Origin: Euclidia mi
Taxonomy: Eukaryota; Arthropoda; Insecta; Lepidoptera; Erebidae
NCBI GenBank assembly: GCA_944739405.2
Contig: OX123187.2
Location: 41,644,394-41,708,393 of the forward strand
Length of the DNA: 64,000 bases
Reading direction: 5' to 3'
The translations under genes and the position numbers were made by a program. Below the pieces are notes generated by a model. The model did no database searches, was not told where the DNA came from, and was given only the letters and a program-made list of their open reading frames with translations. Position 1 is the stretch's first letter, and every line of letters begins with the position of its first letter. Positions 32,357 through 44,424 of the stretch are shown here, one piece after another.

Positions 32357-32870
32357 CAGCAACCAAGCACGCGGGGCCGCACACTGCCTGCGGGCCTCTG
32401 TATAAACACTATACTAAGCCACGTGTCGTTCGCTACATAGACTTTGATTTCAAATATCGTGAGATAGGTTAAACCAGACACTGCCTCCCTCACGGCTACG
32501 CCTATGAATACATCTAAAATAATAATTTGTATTATTCACCATTTATTACTATTGTCGGCACTTGAGTGTCAGTTTATTGAAATATTAGTTGTAAGGCGTA
32601 GTTTATCACGATTTATTTTTATATGTATTAAGAATTGTCTCATAGGAAAACAATGCAGTCTGTAAGATATTTATATGACATACATATAATGTAGTAACTT
32701 AGTTCGATTGGTGTTGTTTACAATGAAATATCTGAATCTTCACATTATGTATTTGACCTATTGTACGACTTATATATCACTTATACCATGAAAATTAAGA
32801 ACATGATTGAATTAAAAGTTCAATAAGTTTAGTGTTAAGAAAAATAAAATTAGAACATAATCTAATTTTC
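32357..32870 (+). other. 3' UTR of the ZAD zinc-finger gene
   Basis: AT-rich stretch without reading frames from the stop codon to just past an AATAAA. It starts with a GC-rich 40 bp. The cleavage site is inferred, about 20 bp after the signal. Confidence 0.65.
32843..32848 (+). terminator. Polyadenylation signal AATAAA
   Basis: Canonical hexamer about 490 bp after the stop codon, followed by a T-rich element (32867-32880). Confidence 0.6.
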
Positions 32871-32974
32871 TCTTTTATTTATCCTCTTTTTTACTATGAT
32901 TTTGTCCACAAAAAGAAACTCAAATAAATGCCGTATTGCGGCCACTTTACAAACATGCAATCAATAGACACCTT

Positions 32975-33105
32975 GTTCACCCAGGCTCAAAGCAACACTG
33001 TGGATCCCCCAAAGTATGTATCGCGTAGTTATCGAACCCACAGTAGTACTTAGTTGTAAACGGCGATGCGACTTTAAACCACTACACCTACAGCAATTTT
33101 GCAAT
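32975..33105 (-). repeat. tRNA-headed SINE fragment
   Basis: On the minus strand GTAGGTGTAGTGGTTTAAAG and GTGGGTTCGATAAC give A-box and B-box regions, then GGATCCACAGTGTTGC. Intergenic, right after the zinc-finger gene. Confidence 0.55.
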
Positions 33106-34583
33106 TTGTCACAATTGTGACGATCATACTTCATAAATAATAGCTTTCGCGCAGACGTCAGCTACCAAAGGTCAAAGAAAGATAATGTTTATTTCTTCTA
33201 TTCAACAACAGATGGCGCTTTTCCACAAACCGTTTCTAAACAGATGTCGCTACCTTTGCAATAACTTTGCCGCCCTTTCTTCTGGGCGGCTTGTTCAAAA
33301 TATTTTAATCAAACGACATCAAAAACGCGCGGCAGTCGGTTGCGGCATCGACAACACCTCGAATTACGGCCTAATATACAATATTGTATACACCAATATT
33401 TAATAGTTACACTTATCCACAATACGGATTCTGAATAAAATTCAGATATAAGTGTAGTGATTAGCGTGGAAAACACTACGCGAGTTTTCAGTTTAGCTGC
33501 AAAACTTTTACAGGACTTGTCCAAACTATGTAAGTGCTCATTTTTGTTTTTATTTTTTTATATTATACATGCAAGTATTAACAATATGAATAAAGTTTAA
33601 ATTACTTAAATTTATATTGCAGGAATATTTTAAGGGATTTTACTTGATACCTATTTAGAAGGAATGGAAATAAAATAATCTCTTACCTAGTATTAATATG
33701 AACATTTTAGTCCTCTTCGTCAAAATTAATAGTTCAAACTATTACAATCAAGTTGTCACTATGTGTGACGATTGACGATAGTTTAAAATATTTGAGAGTT
33801 GACAAAATTAATTGAAGTAGGTAATTAGGTACCCAATAATAAAAAATATATCAATTTGTAATTTTTACGAAGTACTTAGGTCGGTATTCTTTTATATTTG
33901 TTTTAAATTATATGCTACTCTGCAACTATAAAAAGTATTAGAAATAGGTACCATCTAAATCTCCGACTAAATATTGATCCAATTTATATATAAACTATAA
34001 GCAATCAAATATAAAAATCTAGGAATTAATTAAGTACAAATGCAGCGTTATTATTTCCACAAAATTTAAAGCGTACAAGAAAAAAAAGAAGTTCGAAATT
34101 GCGACGTTAGTTTTCTTTTTAACTTATCAAATAACTAGTTCATAATCAGGCAAAAATCTCTATGATTAAGATTTTATTTAAAACAATCATTGGGGTCATC
34201 GAGATCCATTTACACCGGTGCGTACACCCTACATGATTTTCACAATTGATAAATTGGATAAGATAAGATACGAGTATGACCGCAGTACTTTATTTACACG
34301 GTTTACGAAACACTACCATTGGTAACTGGCCAAAAAACTACGAAAGTATTCACATATTGTGTACTAAGTACCTAAGTACGTAGGTAACTCTACCTACTTA
34401 ACTAGTTACTAAGTAATATTGCTTTACTTTCATATAAATATTGAAAAGTTTGTTCAAACTTATACCGGTGTCATTAACAGCCTAACAGGCAATTGAAAAT
34501 CAATTGCTCTATGGTAGAGCAATAAAGTTTACAGAGTCGGGTAGACCCTCTACCTGACTCTGTAAACCTTATTAATAGATTTT
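33106..34583. other. Intergenic stretch
   Basis: AT-rich. One AGATGGCGCT motif at 33210, a small hairpin GCCGCCC/GGGCGGC at 33270-33293 and a 17/18-bp hairpin at 34528-34565. No gene seen. Confidence 0.5.
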
Positions 34584-34763
34584 TTTTTAAATTACCCGTT
34601 TTGGCCGATCCCGTGGGAATTTCGGGAAATCCCTTCTTAGTGCACCCCTACGGTCCCCAAGGAACATACCTACATGCCGAATTTCAGCTTCCTGCGCCCA
34701 ATGGTTTCTGCTGTAGCGTGTCTGTCAGTCCGTCAGTAACGCAAGGATTTTATATATTAAGAA
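34584..34763 (+). repeat. Interspersed repeat with GTCAGTAACGCAAGG end
   Basis: Same family as 11776, sharing GATCCCGTGGGAATTTCGGG, CACCCCTACGGTCCCCAAGG and GCTGTAGCGTGTCTGTCAGT. Confidence 0.65.
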
Positions 34764-35565
34764 AGATAGGCTCTAACATTTCCCTTGAGATCAAATTGTA
34801 CGTAAATTGGTTATTGATGTGATTACTGTTCTATATATTGAAATGAAAATATTTAGACTATAAAAGTTGCAAGGCTTGGATAAAAACTAGGAACACTATA
34901 ATTTAGGCACACTCCACTGAGTAGAGACACTCGGCCACTCCCTATGACCTAAGTTGCAGGACGTCCTATAGCTCCTATCAATTAGGTCATCACGCACATA
35001 CTTAATAACGCAAATAATAGCATAGAAAATTAACGATTCTGTAACTTACATCACCTACTTACCTACCTACTATCGTCCGTTTCCTATACATATTCAATCT
35101 ATCCATGTACTTACTTGGCTAGAAATCATGCCAAATATGTCTCTAGTAGGGAATATTGGAAACGGGCAAGAAAAGAACAGACTAACTTGTCACTAATTAT
35201 TATGAACAATTGATCTAATCTAACGACCCTTGAATGCTAATATACCGATACGATGTCCCAGGTGAGATGAGCTATGTTCACGCAATGCCCCAAAGGGACC
35301 ACGAGCGTGCATTGTCGTATGCATTCCGCTTCCTATGATGTAACATGTTTTATATTGTGTGTTCCTATATTATTCAAAACCTAAGACTGGTTTATATACC
35401 TAGATATTTGGAGTCCTTATTCTTATTATACATTTTATTTCACCCCTTTTTCTTGACCCTCGATCTCTTACAAGCCACACCCAACCTGTTTCTAAAGTTT
35501 TTTTGTGATTTAATTTTTAACTTAACCGTTCCTGCCCGTTCCTGTGGAAATTTCTAGAAATATCA

Positions 35566-35612
35566 TTTTTGTGCAACCGTAGTTTTAAAACAAAACTACG
35601 GTTGCACAAAAA
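35566..35612. repeat. Perfect 21-bp-arm hairpin
   Basis: Arms 35566-35586 and 35592-35612 with loop AAAAC. The left arm GTGCAACCGTAG follows a degenerate copy of the 34584-type repeat (GTTCCTGTGGAAATTTCTAG). The surrounding 34764-36634 shows no gene. Confidence 0.85.
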
Positions 35613-36634
35613 TTCTCGTCGTAAATGTCAAATTCTGAGTTTTTGTCAGTAGAATTTTTCGAGTAGAGGGCCGAGTGCACGTCCCTGTGCCACTTACCTA
35701 AACTACGCGACCAGTTTGGCTGTATTATCTGGACACGGCTGAAGTTCATGAACACTTGTTACCGCGTCTCAACTTTAAGTAGCTTTCTTGGTCGTTTAAC
35801 ACTACAACCATCAGTAAACCAAAGTCGTCACTGCCTATCAGGTCATTACTAACGGGTGAAAGTTTAGGTATAGTCTGGTATAGATCAGGAAGTACAGGGA
35901 TAAAAAAATATGAATAAACCTTAACAAATACTGTAATTAACATAGCAAACAGCTGTTTTAAACCTAATCTCTCTAATATGTAAACTTTACAACAAGATGG
36001 GCAAATAAAATGACGTAACTATGAAAATTTATAACGATCGTACATTTACAGCCCTAGTCCACATTCCGTTGACATTGAGACATGAAAATCGTGAGGTAAT
36101 TGACAATAAAATACAGAGAGTAAACACAGCTAGTTATCACAGCGGTGTGACGTGTTACTGTGACCGAAACTCGCTAAACGATTCGACATGGCCTGAGTAG
36201 GAAGCCACAGACTTGCTGGCAGTTGACATTGTGCGTTACGCGATTACTTATTTGAGTTATCTTTCAGAATACATTTTACAACACTAATCTTTGGGTTCAG
36301 AGCATAATTCAAATTATGCTAGTATTTAAATTAAGGTGAATAAGTAACAAAAGTTTCGTTAGAGTCGAATAGATTGATAAATCATTTAGTCTTTTCGTTA
36401 GTTTTGGGGCAAGTTGGTTCTTTTGTTTTCTTTCGTTAGTTCTTAATTAGTTCAAGTAAATCAACAAGGCTCAACCTTTCGTTTTAGTTGAGTTATCTAA
36501 TCAGTTTCTTGTAAGTAGGTACTTAATACAAAATGAAGAAGACAGATTGAATTGAATCCTAATTTATGTCGTCTATTAATCCATTTACTTTCTGATACTT
36601 TTTCCCCCATAAATTTCTTTGACTGCCTCTTTGT

Positions 36635-37195
36635 AAATATACATAAACTCACGCCTGTTTCCCGGAGGGGTAGGCAGAGACTACGGAACGCCATTTGCAA
36701 CGATCCTGACATATCTCTCTTGCTTCATTCATTCCCATCAGATTCCTCATGCATGCTCTTTTGTTCAGGGTACTTCTAACCTGTCCTGTTTTTAGGATGT
36801 CTTCCAATCTGGTCAGAGAACGTCCGCCTAGGTCTTCCCCTTCGGTCTGTCCCATTCACACTTGTCTTATATAATCTGATTGGTCAGTCTTTCGTCATCT
36901 ATCCTCTCCACGTGCCCAAACCATATTAGCATACCTACCTTTCTCGATGCTTGTCACTACATCTTCCTTACCCCACACAACACTCTCTTATTACACAATT
37001 CTTTACTCTGTCAGTCAAAGGCACACCACACATACTTCTCAGTGCTCTCATTTCTACAGCATTTATTCTACTTTCATGACTCTTCTGCCATACCCAACTT
37101 TCACTACCATACATAAGTGTAGGTACTAACACCCCTCTGTGCAGAGCCAAAAAACAGAAAACATCTTTGAAAACAGCTTCTACAATAGCCTTAAT
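36635..37195 (-). pseudogene. RTE LINE 3' end: C-terminal RT region and short 3' UTR
   Basis: Two minus-strand frames, 37150-36968 and 36855-36649, shifted against each other. The first has L-H-R-G-V-L-V-P-T-L-M-Y-G-S-E-S-W and E-M-R-A-L-R-S-M-C-G-V, the conserved C-terminal domain of RTE reverse transcriptases. The second ends W-R-S-V-V-S-A-Y-P-S-G-K-Q-A and stop, then a short tail. It is a 5'-truncated dead copy, probably of a family close to the LINE at 1-2198. Confidence 0.85.
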
Positions 37196-38261
37196 CAGGT
37201 TATAATTTAATCGATTTGCAGTCTATTCATCATCTGGCAAAACTCCGTACAATTTTTAGGGGTACTTAGTGTTTTAGCTGCTAAAATACTTGCCACTCTA
37301 CCAAATAGTACCGTAGTCAGAAGTAAGCTTTAATAGGCAGTGAATAACAGTTCATTGGATACACGTCATCGTATCATTATTTACGATTTAAGTATATACA
37401 ATCATGACACGACACCGTATTGCCACGATTATCTTATTAAAAGATATAAATTTCTTTTCATCGATGGAAATAATCCATAAACATACGTTGATTTTCGCAC
37501 GCAAATAAAGCGGCTATTTCTTTTGACGAAATTATGTCAATTGTCGTAATCTCAGGGCCCGATCCAGGGGGGGGCAAGCCGGGCATTTGCCCAGAGCGGC
37601 AAAAATGAGGGGCGGCAAAATAGACTTATTCCTATCTTCCAACCTAACCATTAGCCATCCCACCACCCAGGTTTGAGAATTTTACGCACCATCTCGCAAC
37701 CTACTTAGTTTTTGTCGAACACTAAGAAGAACCGAAGGCTAGTTGTGCATACATATAAGCAAAAGATTGGACTATTTCTCCATTACTTATTTAAAAGACT
37801 CCTAGTAAAAATGTTTTGTCCTAGAGACAATTAATTTTCGTCATATTCGTGAATAATGTACTTAGCGGTTAATAAGTGATACAGAATTAAAATGTTTTAT
37901 CTATTTACTCGTATGTGAAAATTAAATATATGCTAAGTCTACAAGTTGACTTAAATTTTAAAGTGACGTGATTTTTAGTATAGCGCGCGTGTGAATTACT
38001 ACGTAAGTACCTATCTATTTAATAAAGTAAATTGTAGTACGTAAAATAAGTAATATTGAACACACCTTGCTAAAATGTGTACTTACCTTGTTTTTTCTTT
38101 AAGGTTAATATTAATTTAGCGTTAGTGCTGAATTCACCATCTCCGGTTAGCCTGTTCGTTAATAAATTTTCAGTCTTTTTAACAGTTGTTGTATGCGTAG
38201 GGTATAGCGCGACAGTTATTATTTGACAAATATAGGCTATTCGGGACTCTAATAACAGAGG

Positions 38262-38434
38262 GTCTAGTACGAGTTTGCACTCGATCGTCACGATGGACGA
38301 TAGCCTATTCGACGGGAACAATTTCCATACAATTTCTAAAAGCGCCCCTAACGGAGAGTAGCGATCGATAGAGTCTGCTAGGGGGCGCCACCATGCACTC
38401 GATCGTCCACCGTGACGATCGAGTGCAAACTCGT
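38262..38434 (-). repeat. Inverted copy of the 5785 repeat, with GACGATCGAGTG palindrome
   Basis: Reverse of the 5785-5908 sequence, extended at 38396-38425 by a hairpin with arms CACTCGATCGTC and GACGATCGAGTG around a 6-nt loop. Lies just before the hAT transposase start. Confidence 0.65.
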
Positions 38435-38646
38435 ACCGTACTCGAATCCTCTGGTGGAGAAACCGGCCCTTAATTTAATATTGACCGCAAGGTATTTTAA
38501 AATACTGTAATTGGTATGTAAATCGTGTAAAAATTAACATTACTCCTCTTTCGGCTTGTTAATTCTCATCTGTGACTGCTCACTATCAGTCACTACATCT
38601 ACTTCTATTTAAATTTATTTCATATTTTTATGTTCTACCGTACAGA

Positions 38647-41229
38647 ATGGCTGATGTTAGATCACGTTTGTCGGGATACCAATATAAAAAACGAAGACTT
38701 GAAAAAGATGTAGAGCGACAATAGCAAGCTGGGGCATTAGAGTCCTTTTTGAAGAAATATGCGCCAAACAAACCATCGTCACCTAAACCAGGAACCGATG
38801 CTATAGCTGAGATTCCGCTTAAACCTCGAGAAGAACATACGTCCGATTCCAATTTAATCTGTGAACCTGGTGCTTCTACTTCTGAGTCAAGCGATATTGC
38901 AGGTGAAGGTGCTATTACAGGAGAAGCTGCAATTGCAGGTAAAGGGGCTATTGCAACTTCAAGTGTTTCTACAGAATCAACATCTATTTTAGATGTCGAC
39001 CCAGCCACGCGGCCTAATAGATTAACAGATGCAGAAAGAATATATTTGGTAAATAGAGGTTCTCCAGACCCACTGTATGAATTTGAATTTCCACAAGATA
39101 TAAATGGTCGGAGATTTACTTCGAGATACTATAAGAGAAAGCTTAATAACGGTGAAGAAATTTTGAGAGATTGGCTTGTGTATTTTGTGGTCAATAATTT
39201 GTTGTATTGCTTTTGCTGTAAAATCTTCAATACAACTACAATTTCCGGTCTATCTGAAGATGGCTACAAAAATTGGAAGCATGTAGGTGATATACTTAAA
39301 TCTCATGAGACATCACGAAACCATGCAGAAGCTTTAAAATCTTGGATAGAACTTTCACGTAGGCTCAAATCGTGTCGTATGATAGATGCCGAGTCACAGA
39401 GAATAATAGAATCAGAAATAGAACACTGGAATAGAGTATTGTTACGAATTGCCTCAATCATCAAAATGTTGGCTAAAAATGGCTTGGCTTTTCAAGGTAC
39501 TTCTGATAATCTGTATCAACATAACAATGGTATTTTTTTCAAACTAGTAGAGTTGTTAGCCGAATGTGATCCCGTTATGCAGGAACATGTACGCAGAGTT
39601 TTGAAAAAAGAGGAGAAACAAGTAACTTACTTAAGTAAAACAATTCAAAATGAGTTCATTATTACAATTTCAGAAGGCATAAAAAAAACATATTATGGAA
39701 GCTATCATTATATCGAAATATTATTCTATTATTTTAGATTGTACTCCAGACGCTAGCAAAACTGAGCAGATGACCATGATAATTAGGTATGTTTCTATTA
39801 TTCAATCCCAAGACCATCCAAGAACGTCAGAGATTGTAATAAATGAAAGATTTTTAGGATTTATACCCATCGAGAAATCTACGGGTCTGACACTAACAGA
39901 AATTATCGTGGAACAATTATCAGCACTTGGATTGTCTTTACAAAACATAAGAAGGCAAGGGTACGATAATGGATCTAATATGAAAGGTATTCAAAGTGGC
40001 GTCCAAGCTAGGATTAAAAACATCAATCCACGGGCATTTTACGTTCCTTGCAGTAGTCATTCTTTAAACTTAGTGGTAAACGACATGGCACAGTCCTCAC
40101 TGGAAGCTACAAGTTTTTTTAATACTGTGCAAAAAATATATGTTTTTTTTTCCACTTCAATATTAGGATGGTCAATTCTTTTGAAGAATGTAAAAGGTAT
40201 TACTCTAAAACCACTTAGTGACACGAGATGGGAAAGTCGAATCGAAGCAATAAAATCACTAAGACATCAAATAGGGCAAGTTTACGATGCATTATTTAGT
40301 GTTTACCAAAACACAGATATGGATACCTCCGCACAAGACGAAGCTTCGGGTTTGTTGAACCAAATTAAACAGTTCAAATTTTTATGTTCTATTATAATTT
40401 GGTACGAAACTTTGAATCGCATAAACCCTGTTAGTAAATTAATGCAAAGTAAAGATTTTGACTTAGTTTTCGTCATTAAATTACTTAAAAATACAAAAGA
40501 CTTCTTTGACAACTCACGTTCAGATGAATATTTTACTCAAGTCCTTGAAGACGCCAAATCCTTAGCTTCTGAAATTTATTGCGAGGTGTTAGACTTTGAA
40601 AATGTGGCAAGACCACGTGCACAATCCAAGAAAAAGCAATTTACTTATGAGTGTGTTGACGAACCAATTATTGAGCCTCGTCAAAAATTTAAAATTGAAG
40701 TTTTTTTCACATAATGGATACAGCCATAAACTCCTTAGAATTAAGATTTTCTCAGATTTCTGAGCATAGTAAACATTTTGCTTTTTTGTATAACATATAT
40801 GCCTTAAGAGAACTCCCAAAAGATGAATTGTTAGAACATTTTAAGAACCTCGAGGCTATTTTAACTCATGAGAACTCAAGCGATATAAATGCATTAGAAC
40901 TTTGTGAGGAGTTGTCAGTCCTTTGTACGTTTTTAGATGGTAATTTATCTCCTCAAGATGTTTTGAAATTTGTAACCGATTTAAGATTTGGCCCAAATAT
41001 CAGTATTGCGCTCAGGATCCTTTTAACTCTACCAGTAACAGTCGCAAGTGGTGAAAGAAGTTTTTCTAAATTGAAAATAATAAAAAAATATTTGCGATCC
41101 ACCATGACACAGAATAGATTATCGAGATTGGCTATGATTGCAAAAGAACACAAGCTTTGCGACAGTATAAACTTATCTGATACTATTAAAAATTTTGCAG
41201 AACAAAAAGTGCAAAAAAAATTACTTTAA
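38647..41229 (+). pseudogene. hAT transposase (TTF zinc finger, DUF4371, dimerisation domain), three lesions
   Basis: From ATG 38647 the frame reads M-A-D-V-R-S-R-L, meets TAG at 38722 (codon 26), and continues in frame with a TTF-type zinc finger (L-Y-C-F-C-C-K-I-F to H-E-T-S-R-N-H) and a DUF4371-like part (N-G-I-F-F-K-L-V-E-L-L). It shifts frame at the A8 run 39681-39688; the catalytic part follows (Y-Y-S-I-I-L-D-C-T-P-D, then S-S-H-S-L-N-L). It shifts again at the T7 run 40701-40707 and ends with the hAT dimerisation domain (L-P-V-T-V-A-S-G-E-R-S-F-S-K-L). About 860 codons, the size of zinc-finger MYM-type-1-like hAT transposases. The part from 38749 is otherwise well preserved, so the copy is rather young. 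Confidence 0.9.
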
Positions 41230-41253
41230 TTACGAGGTAGGGTTGTGTAAATT

Positions 41254-41295
41254 AAACAGGTTTTCGGAGAATATAAATTCTCCGAAAAACTGTTT
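41254..41295. repeat. Hairpin just after the hAT transposase
   Basis: Arms 41254-41272 and 41277-41295 pair at 18 of 19 positions (TTCGGAGAAT / ATTCTCCGAA core). Begins 25 bp after the stop codon; a role in 3' end formation is only a guess. Confidence 0.7.
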
Positions 41296-41589
41296 ATTTT
41301 AAACACTTTTATTATTTTCTAAAATACTTAACTGATTTGTTTTGTAGTAACATAACAAAATTTTTTTGTCAGTATTAAATTTTAAAACAAATATTTTGTT
41401 GTGTCTTTTTTATACGTACCTACCGTATGAACCTTAACAAATACATTTGAACAGATTGACTATAATAAACAATTAAACAGCTTGGTCCTAATCTTTTTAA
41501 CTTCTGAAACGATTTTGATGGAAAATGTTTATTGTTCCTTTAGTTAAAGGGCCATCATACATAGGCAAAATTTGCCCAAAACAGGGAAA

Positions 41590-41665
41590 TACAACACAAG
41601 GGAAAAGAGGCCCATTCGCAACAGTGAGTCGCAATAGGTTGTTGATGATGATGATGATAAAGTTG
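41590..41665 (+). repeat. RTE/SINE 3' end with (GAT)n tail
   Basis: AAGAGGCCCATTCGCAACAG followed by GGTTGTTGATGATGATGATG, plus-oriented version of the ends at 13380 and 24238. Confidence 0.5.
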
Positions 41666-42250
41666 AAAGGTAGGTCTAAACTATATCAATAATGAAATAT
41701 ATCAATCCATCTTATCCATCCATTCAATAGTTTCTGTGAAATTCTAATTAAAAGACATACAGTGTATGTCTTTTAAACTTTAAAGAATATATATATTATA
41801 TATACTTAACATAAAACACTCAACTTTTGTATAGGTAACTTCTTCAGAAGGCCCAATAGACTGACGTAAATATTATAGGTAGGTATTGTCCGTTCACAGT
41901 TATTTTACCTCTAGCTGTTAGATTGGCCAACCTGGGCGTTGTGTTGCTATATTTGGCATATAATACACCCATTTTAAATATAGATTATTTCTAAAAATTT
42001 ACTTACTTTTTTTATTGCCTACGCGATCGTATTAAAAATATTTGGAAGTAATGTTTGTAACAAAACCTCTTGATTGGCATGGCTATATGCATGTACATTT
42101 ATTTTCTTACGAAATAACTAATTTCCTATGAAGATAAGTAGTTATAATAAAAATGTTGTCTATGTAATATAGAAAGGTAAACGCATCATAATAACGTCAA
42201 CATGAGGTTCTAATTATCAAATATAAAAACTGCAAATATAATTTTCATAT

Positions 42251-42440
42251 TTATTTTGAACTAGTTTTTTCCCGCTGCTTCGCACGCGTAAATTACGATT
42301 AAACAAAATATTTTGTACAAACACCCCTACCCTCCTCAAGGAACATACATGCCAAATTTAACCTACTTGCGCCCAGTAATTTCGGCTGTAATGTATCTGT
42401 TAGTCAGTCAGTAACGCAAGGATTATATACATAGATTGAA
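42251..42440 (+). repeat. Interspersed repeat, partial (GTCAGTAACGCAAGG end)
   Basis: Diverged member of the 11776 family: CCCGCTGCTTCGCACGCG start and TTAGTCAGTCAGTAACGCAA end. Confidence 0.55.
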
Positions 42441-42460
42441 GAGATTCCATTGAAAAAATC

Positions 42461-42795
42461 AAAGTTTTCACAAACACTGAATCCCTTTTCCACCCTCTTA
42501 GGGGAAAATTTCCAAAATTAATGTCTTTGTGTTCGCTAACGTCATTTGCGGATCCAATAGAGGAACCAATATACAAAGTTTGAAGTTAATCCATTTAGGG
42601 AATTAAAAGTTTCATGCAAATTCTGACAACCAGTTTAACCCCTTTAGACGAGGAATTTCCAAAAATTCTCTCTTAGTGCACCCCTACGGTCTCCAAGGAA
42701 CATACATGCCAAATTTCAGCTTCCTGCGCCCAATAGTTTCGGCTGTAGCGTGTCTGTCAGTCAGTCAGTACGCAAGGATTTTATATATTAAGATT
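42461..42795 (+). repeat. Interspersed repeat, longer copy of the same family
   Basis: Contains two CACCCTCTTAGGGG / ACCCCTTTAGACGAGG-type blocks, AATATACAAAGTTTGAAG, and the shared CACCCCTACGGTCTCCAAGG to TTTTATATATTAAG end. Confidence 0.6.
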
Positions 42796-42821
42796 ATACT
42801 AATGAATAATATTTGACTGCC

Positions 42822-43086
42822 TTCGTGGTCCAGTGGATAGCGTATGCGTCTGCTAAACGGGAGGTATTAGGTTCGATTCCTGGGTCGGGCAAAAGTGTTA
42901 CTGAGTTTTTCCAAATTCTTAGTAGCAGCACGGAGTCTGCCAACGTGCCCATTAACGCAATACGCAATAGGCTCGCTCCCTATTACGTGGGACCTAATAT
43001 GCAACATGGCGAAATGTATACAGGTGTAATATTACACCTCTGCCTGCACCTTCGGGGATACAGGCGTGAGACTATAAAATAAAAAA
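42822..43086 (+). repeat. tRNA-headed SINE with RTE-type tail
   Basis: A-box TGGTCCAGTGG at 42826-42836 and B-box GGTTCGATTCC at 42870-42880, fitting RNA polymerase III promoter boxes. Body GGCTCGCTCCCTATTACGTG; tail CTGCCTGCACCTTCGGGGAT-ACAGGCGTGAG equals the last codons and UTR of the LINE at 36635. The 89-codon frame over it is not a gene. Confidence 0.8.
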
Positions 43087-43682
43087 AATAAACAAACTGT
43101 CTGTAATCACAAAATAACTGTATTGCATATTGTTGCTAACCCGTTTCCAGTACCCCCATGATTTATTTAGATTGTTTTTCTGTCTGTGTATTTATTCAGG
43201 GTAATCTTAAAAATGGCTGAATCGATTAAGATGTGTATTTTACTAATGATTCATGAAAACTCTCAAACAAACGATGAAAATTTCATTTAGGCGTAGCTGC
43301 TTGCAAAAGCTAATTAAAATTTAATTAGTTAAGGATTCCGTACCAGTATGCATTTGTATATCACAGGGAAATTTAAAAAAAAATTGAATAAAATATCCAA
43401 GTTCAAAATCTTTTCTTAGTATTTTTAGGTTAAAGAAATGAGAGAAGCATTGGCCAGTAGTTGAACAAAGCAGATAACTGATAAAAAGTGCTTACCTGCT
43501 TAAAAATAAATATAAATAGCAAAATAACGGTTCTAAGTATTTTGGCTTGTATTGGTCATATAAAGAACCATCATACATTTTTAGTTAGTAATGATGAAGA
43601 GCGGTTAGATGAGAGCCAGCGGCATAAATTTTAACAAAATGAATGAAAATTAAATGCACATCAGGGGCGATGAAAAACAATC

Positions 43683-44414
43683 AAGTAAGGAATTAAAAGT
43701 TTCATACAAACTGGGACCCCTTATTGAAGTATAGTTCCCCGTTTTAGTGGTGAATTCACTAACGTCACTTGAGCCACCGATATACAAAGTTTCAGGTGAA
43801 TCCGTTGAAGTTTTTTTCTTTTATATTACAACATGGGACACCCTTTCTTAACCCCCATAACCCCTCCAGTGACTTCGAAAACTCCTTTCTTGGCGTCCAC
43901 TATCGTCATTTGAGGAACCTATATTCTAAGTTTGAAGTCAATCCACTTTAGGAATAATAAGATTCGTACACACTTTGACCCCCTTTCTTAGCCCCTGAGG
44001 GTAGGAATTTAAAAAATCTAATTCCTTGTGTTCACTATCGTCATTTGAGGAACCAATATACAAAGTTTGAAGTCAATCCATTAAAGGAATAAAAGTTTAA
44101 TACAAACTCAGACCCTATGTTACCCCCTTAGGGGAGGAATTGCCAAAGAAACAAATTCTTAATGTCACTATCATCATTTGAGGAACCAATATACAAAGTT
44201 TGGAGTCAATCCATCGACGGAATAAAAAGTTTCATACAAAGTTTGACCTCCAGTTTTACCCCCTTAGGGGTAGAATTTCCAAAAATCCTCTCTTAGTGCT
44301 ACCCTACACTCTTCAAGCATCATACATGCTAAATTTCATCTTCTTGTGACCAGTAGTTTCGGCTGTAGCGTGTCTGTCAGTCAGTCAGTAACGCAAGGAT
44401 TTTATATAATAAGA
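43683..44414 (+). repeat. Tandemly expanded interspersed repeat, about 120-bp units
   Basis: Five to six diverged units, each with TTTGACCCC / ACCCCCTTAGGGG, TTCACTATCGTCATTTGAGG and AATATACAAAGTTTGAAGTC; ends GTCTGTCAGTCAGTCAGTAA like the other copies. Confidence 0.7.
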
Positions 44415-44424
44415 TAAGAATGAT

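Noticed and set aside
35345..35557. 70-codon hydrophobic frame
   Set aside because: AT-rich, no good start context and no similarity; its end runs into a degenerate dispersed repeat.
38647..41229. Domesticated zinc-finger MYM-type host gene
   Set aside because: It lies within exact hAT ends with an 8-bp duplication and has a stop and two frameshifts, so it is a transposon copy.
42822..42895. True tRNA gene
   Set aside because: Only polymerase III boxes are conserved; I could not draw acceptor and anticodon stems, and it continues into a SINE body. The same holds for 8171, 25875 and 33091.
42813..43082. 89-codon frame resembling small proteins often listed in insect annotations
   Set aside because: It is a translation of a tRNA-headed SINE (A-box, B-box and RTE tail are visible).
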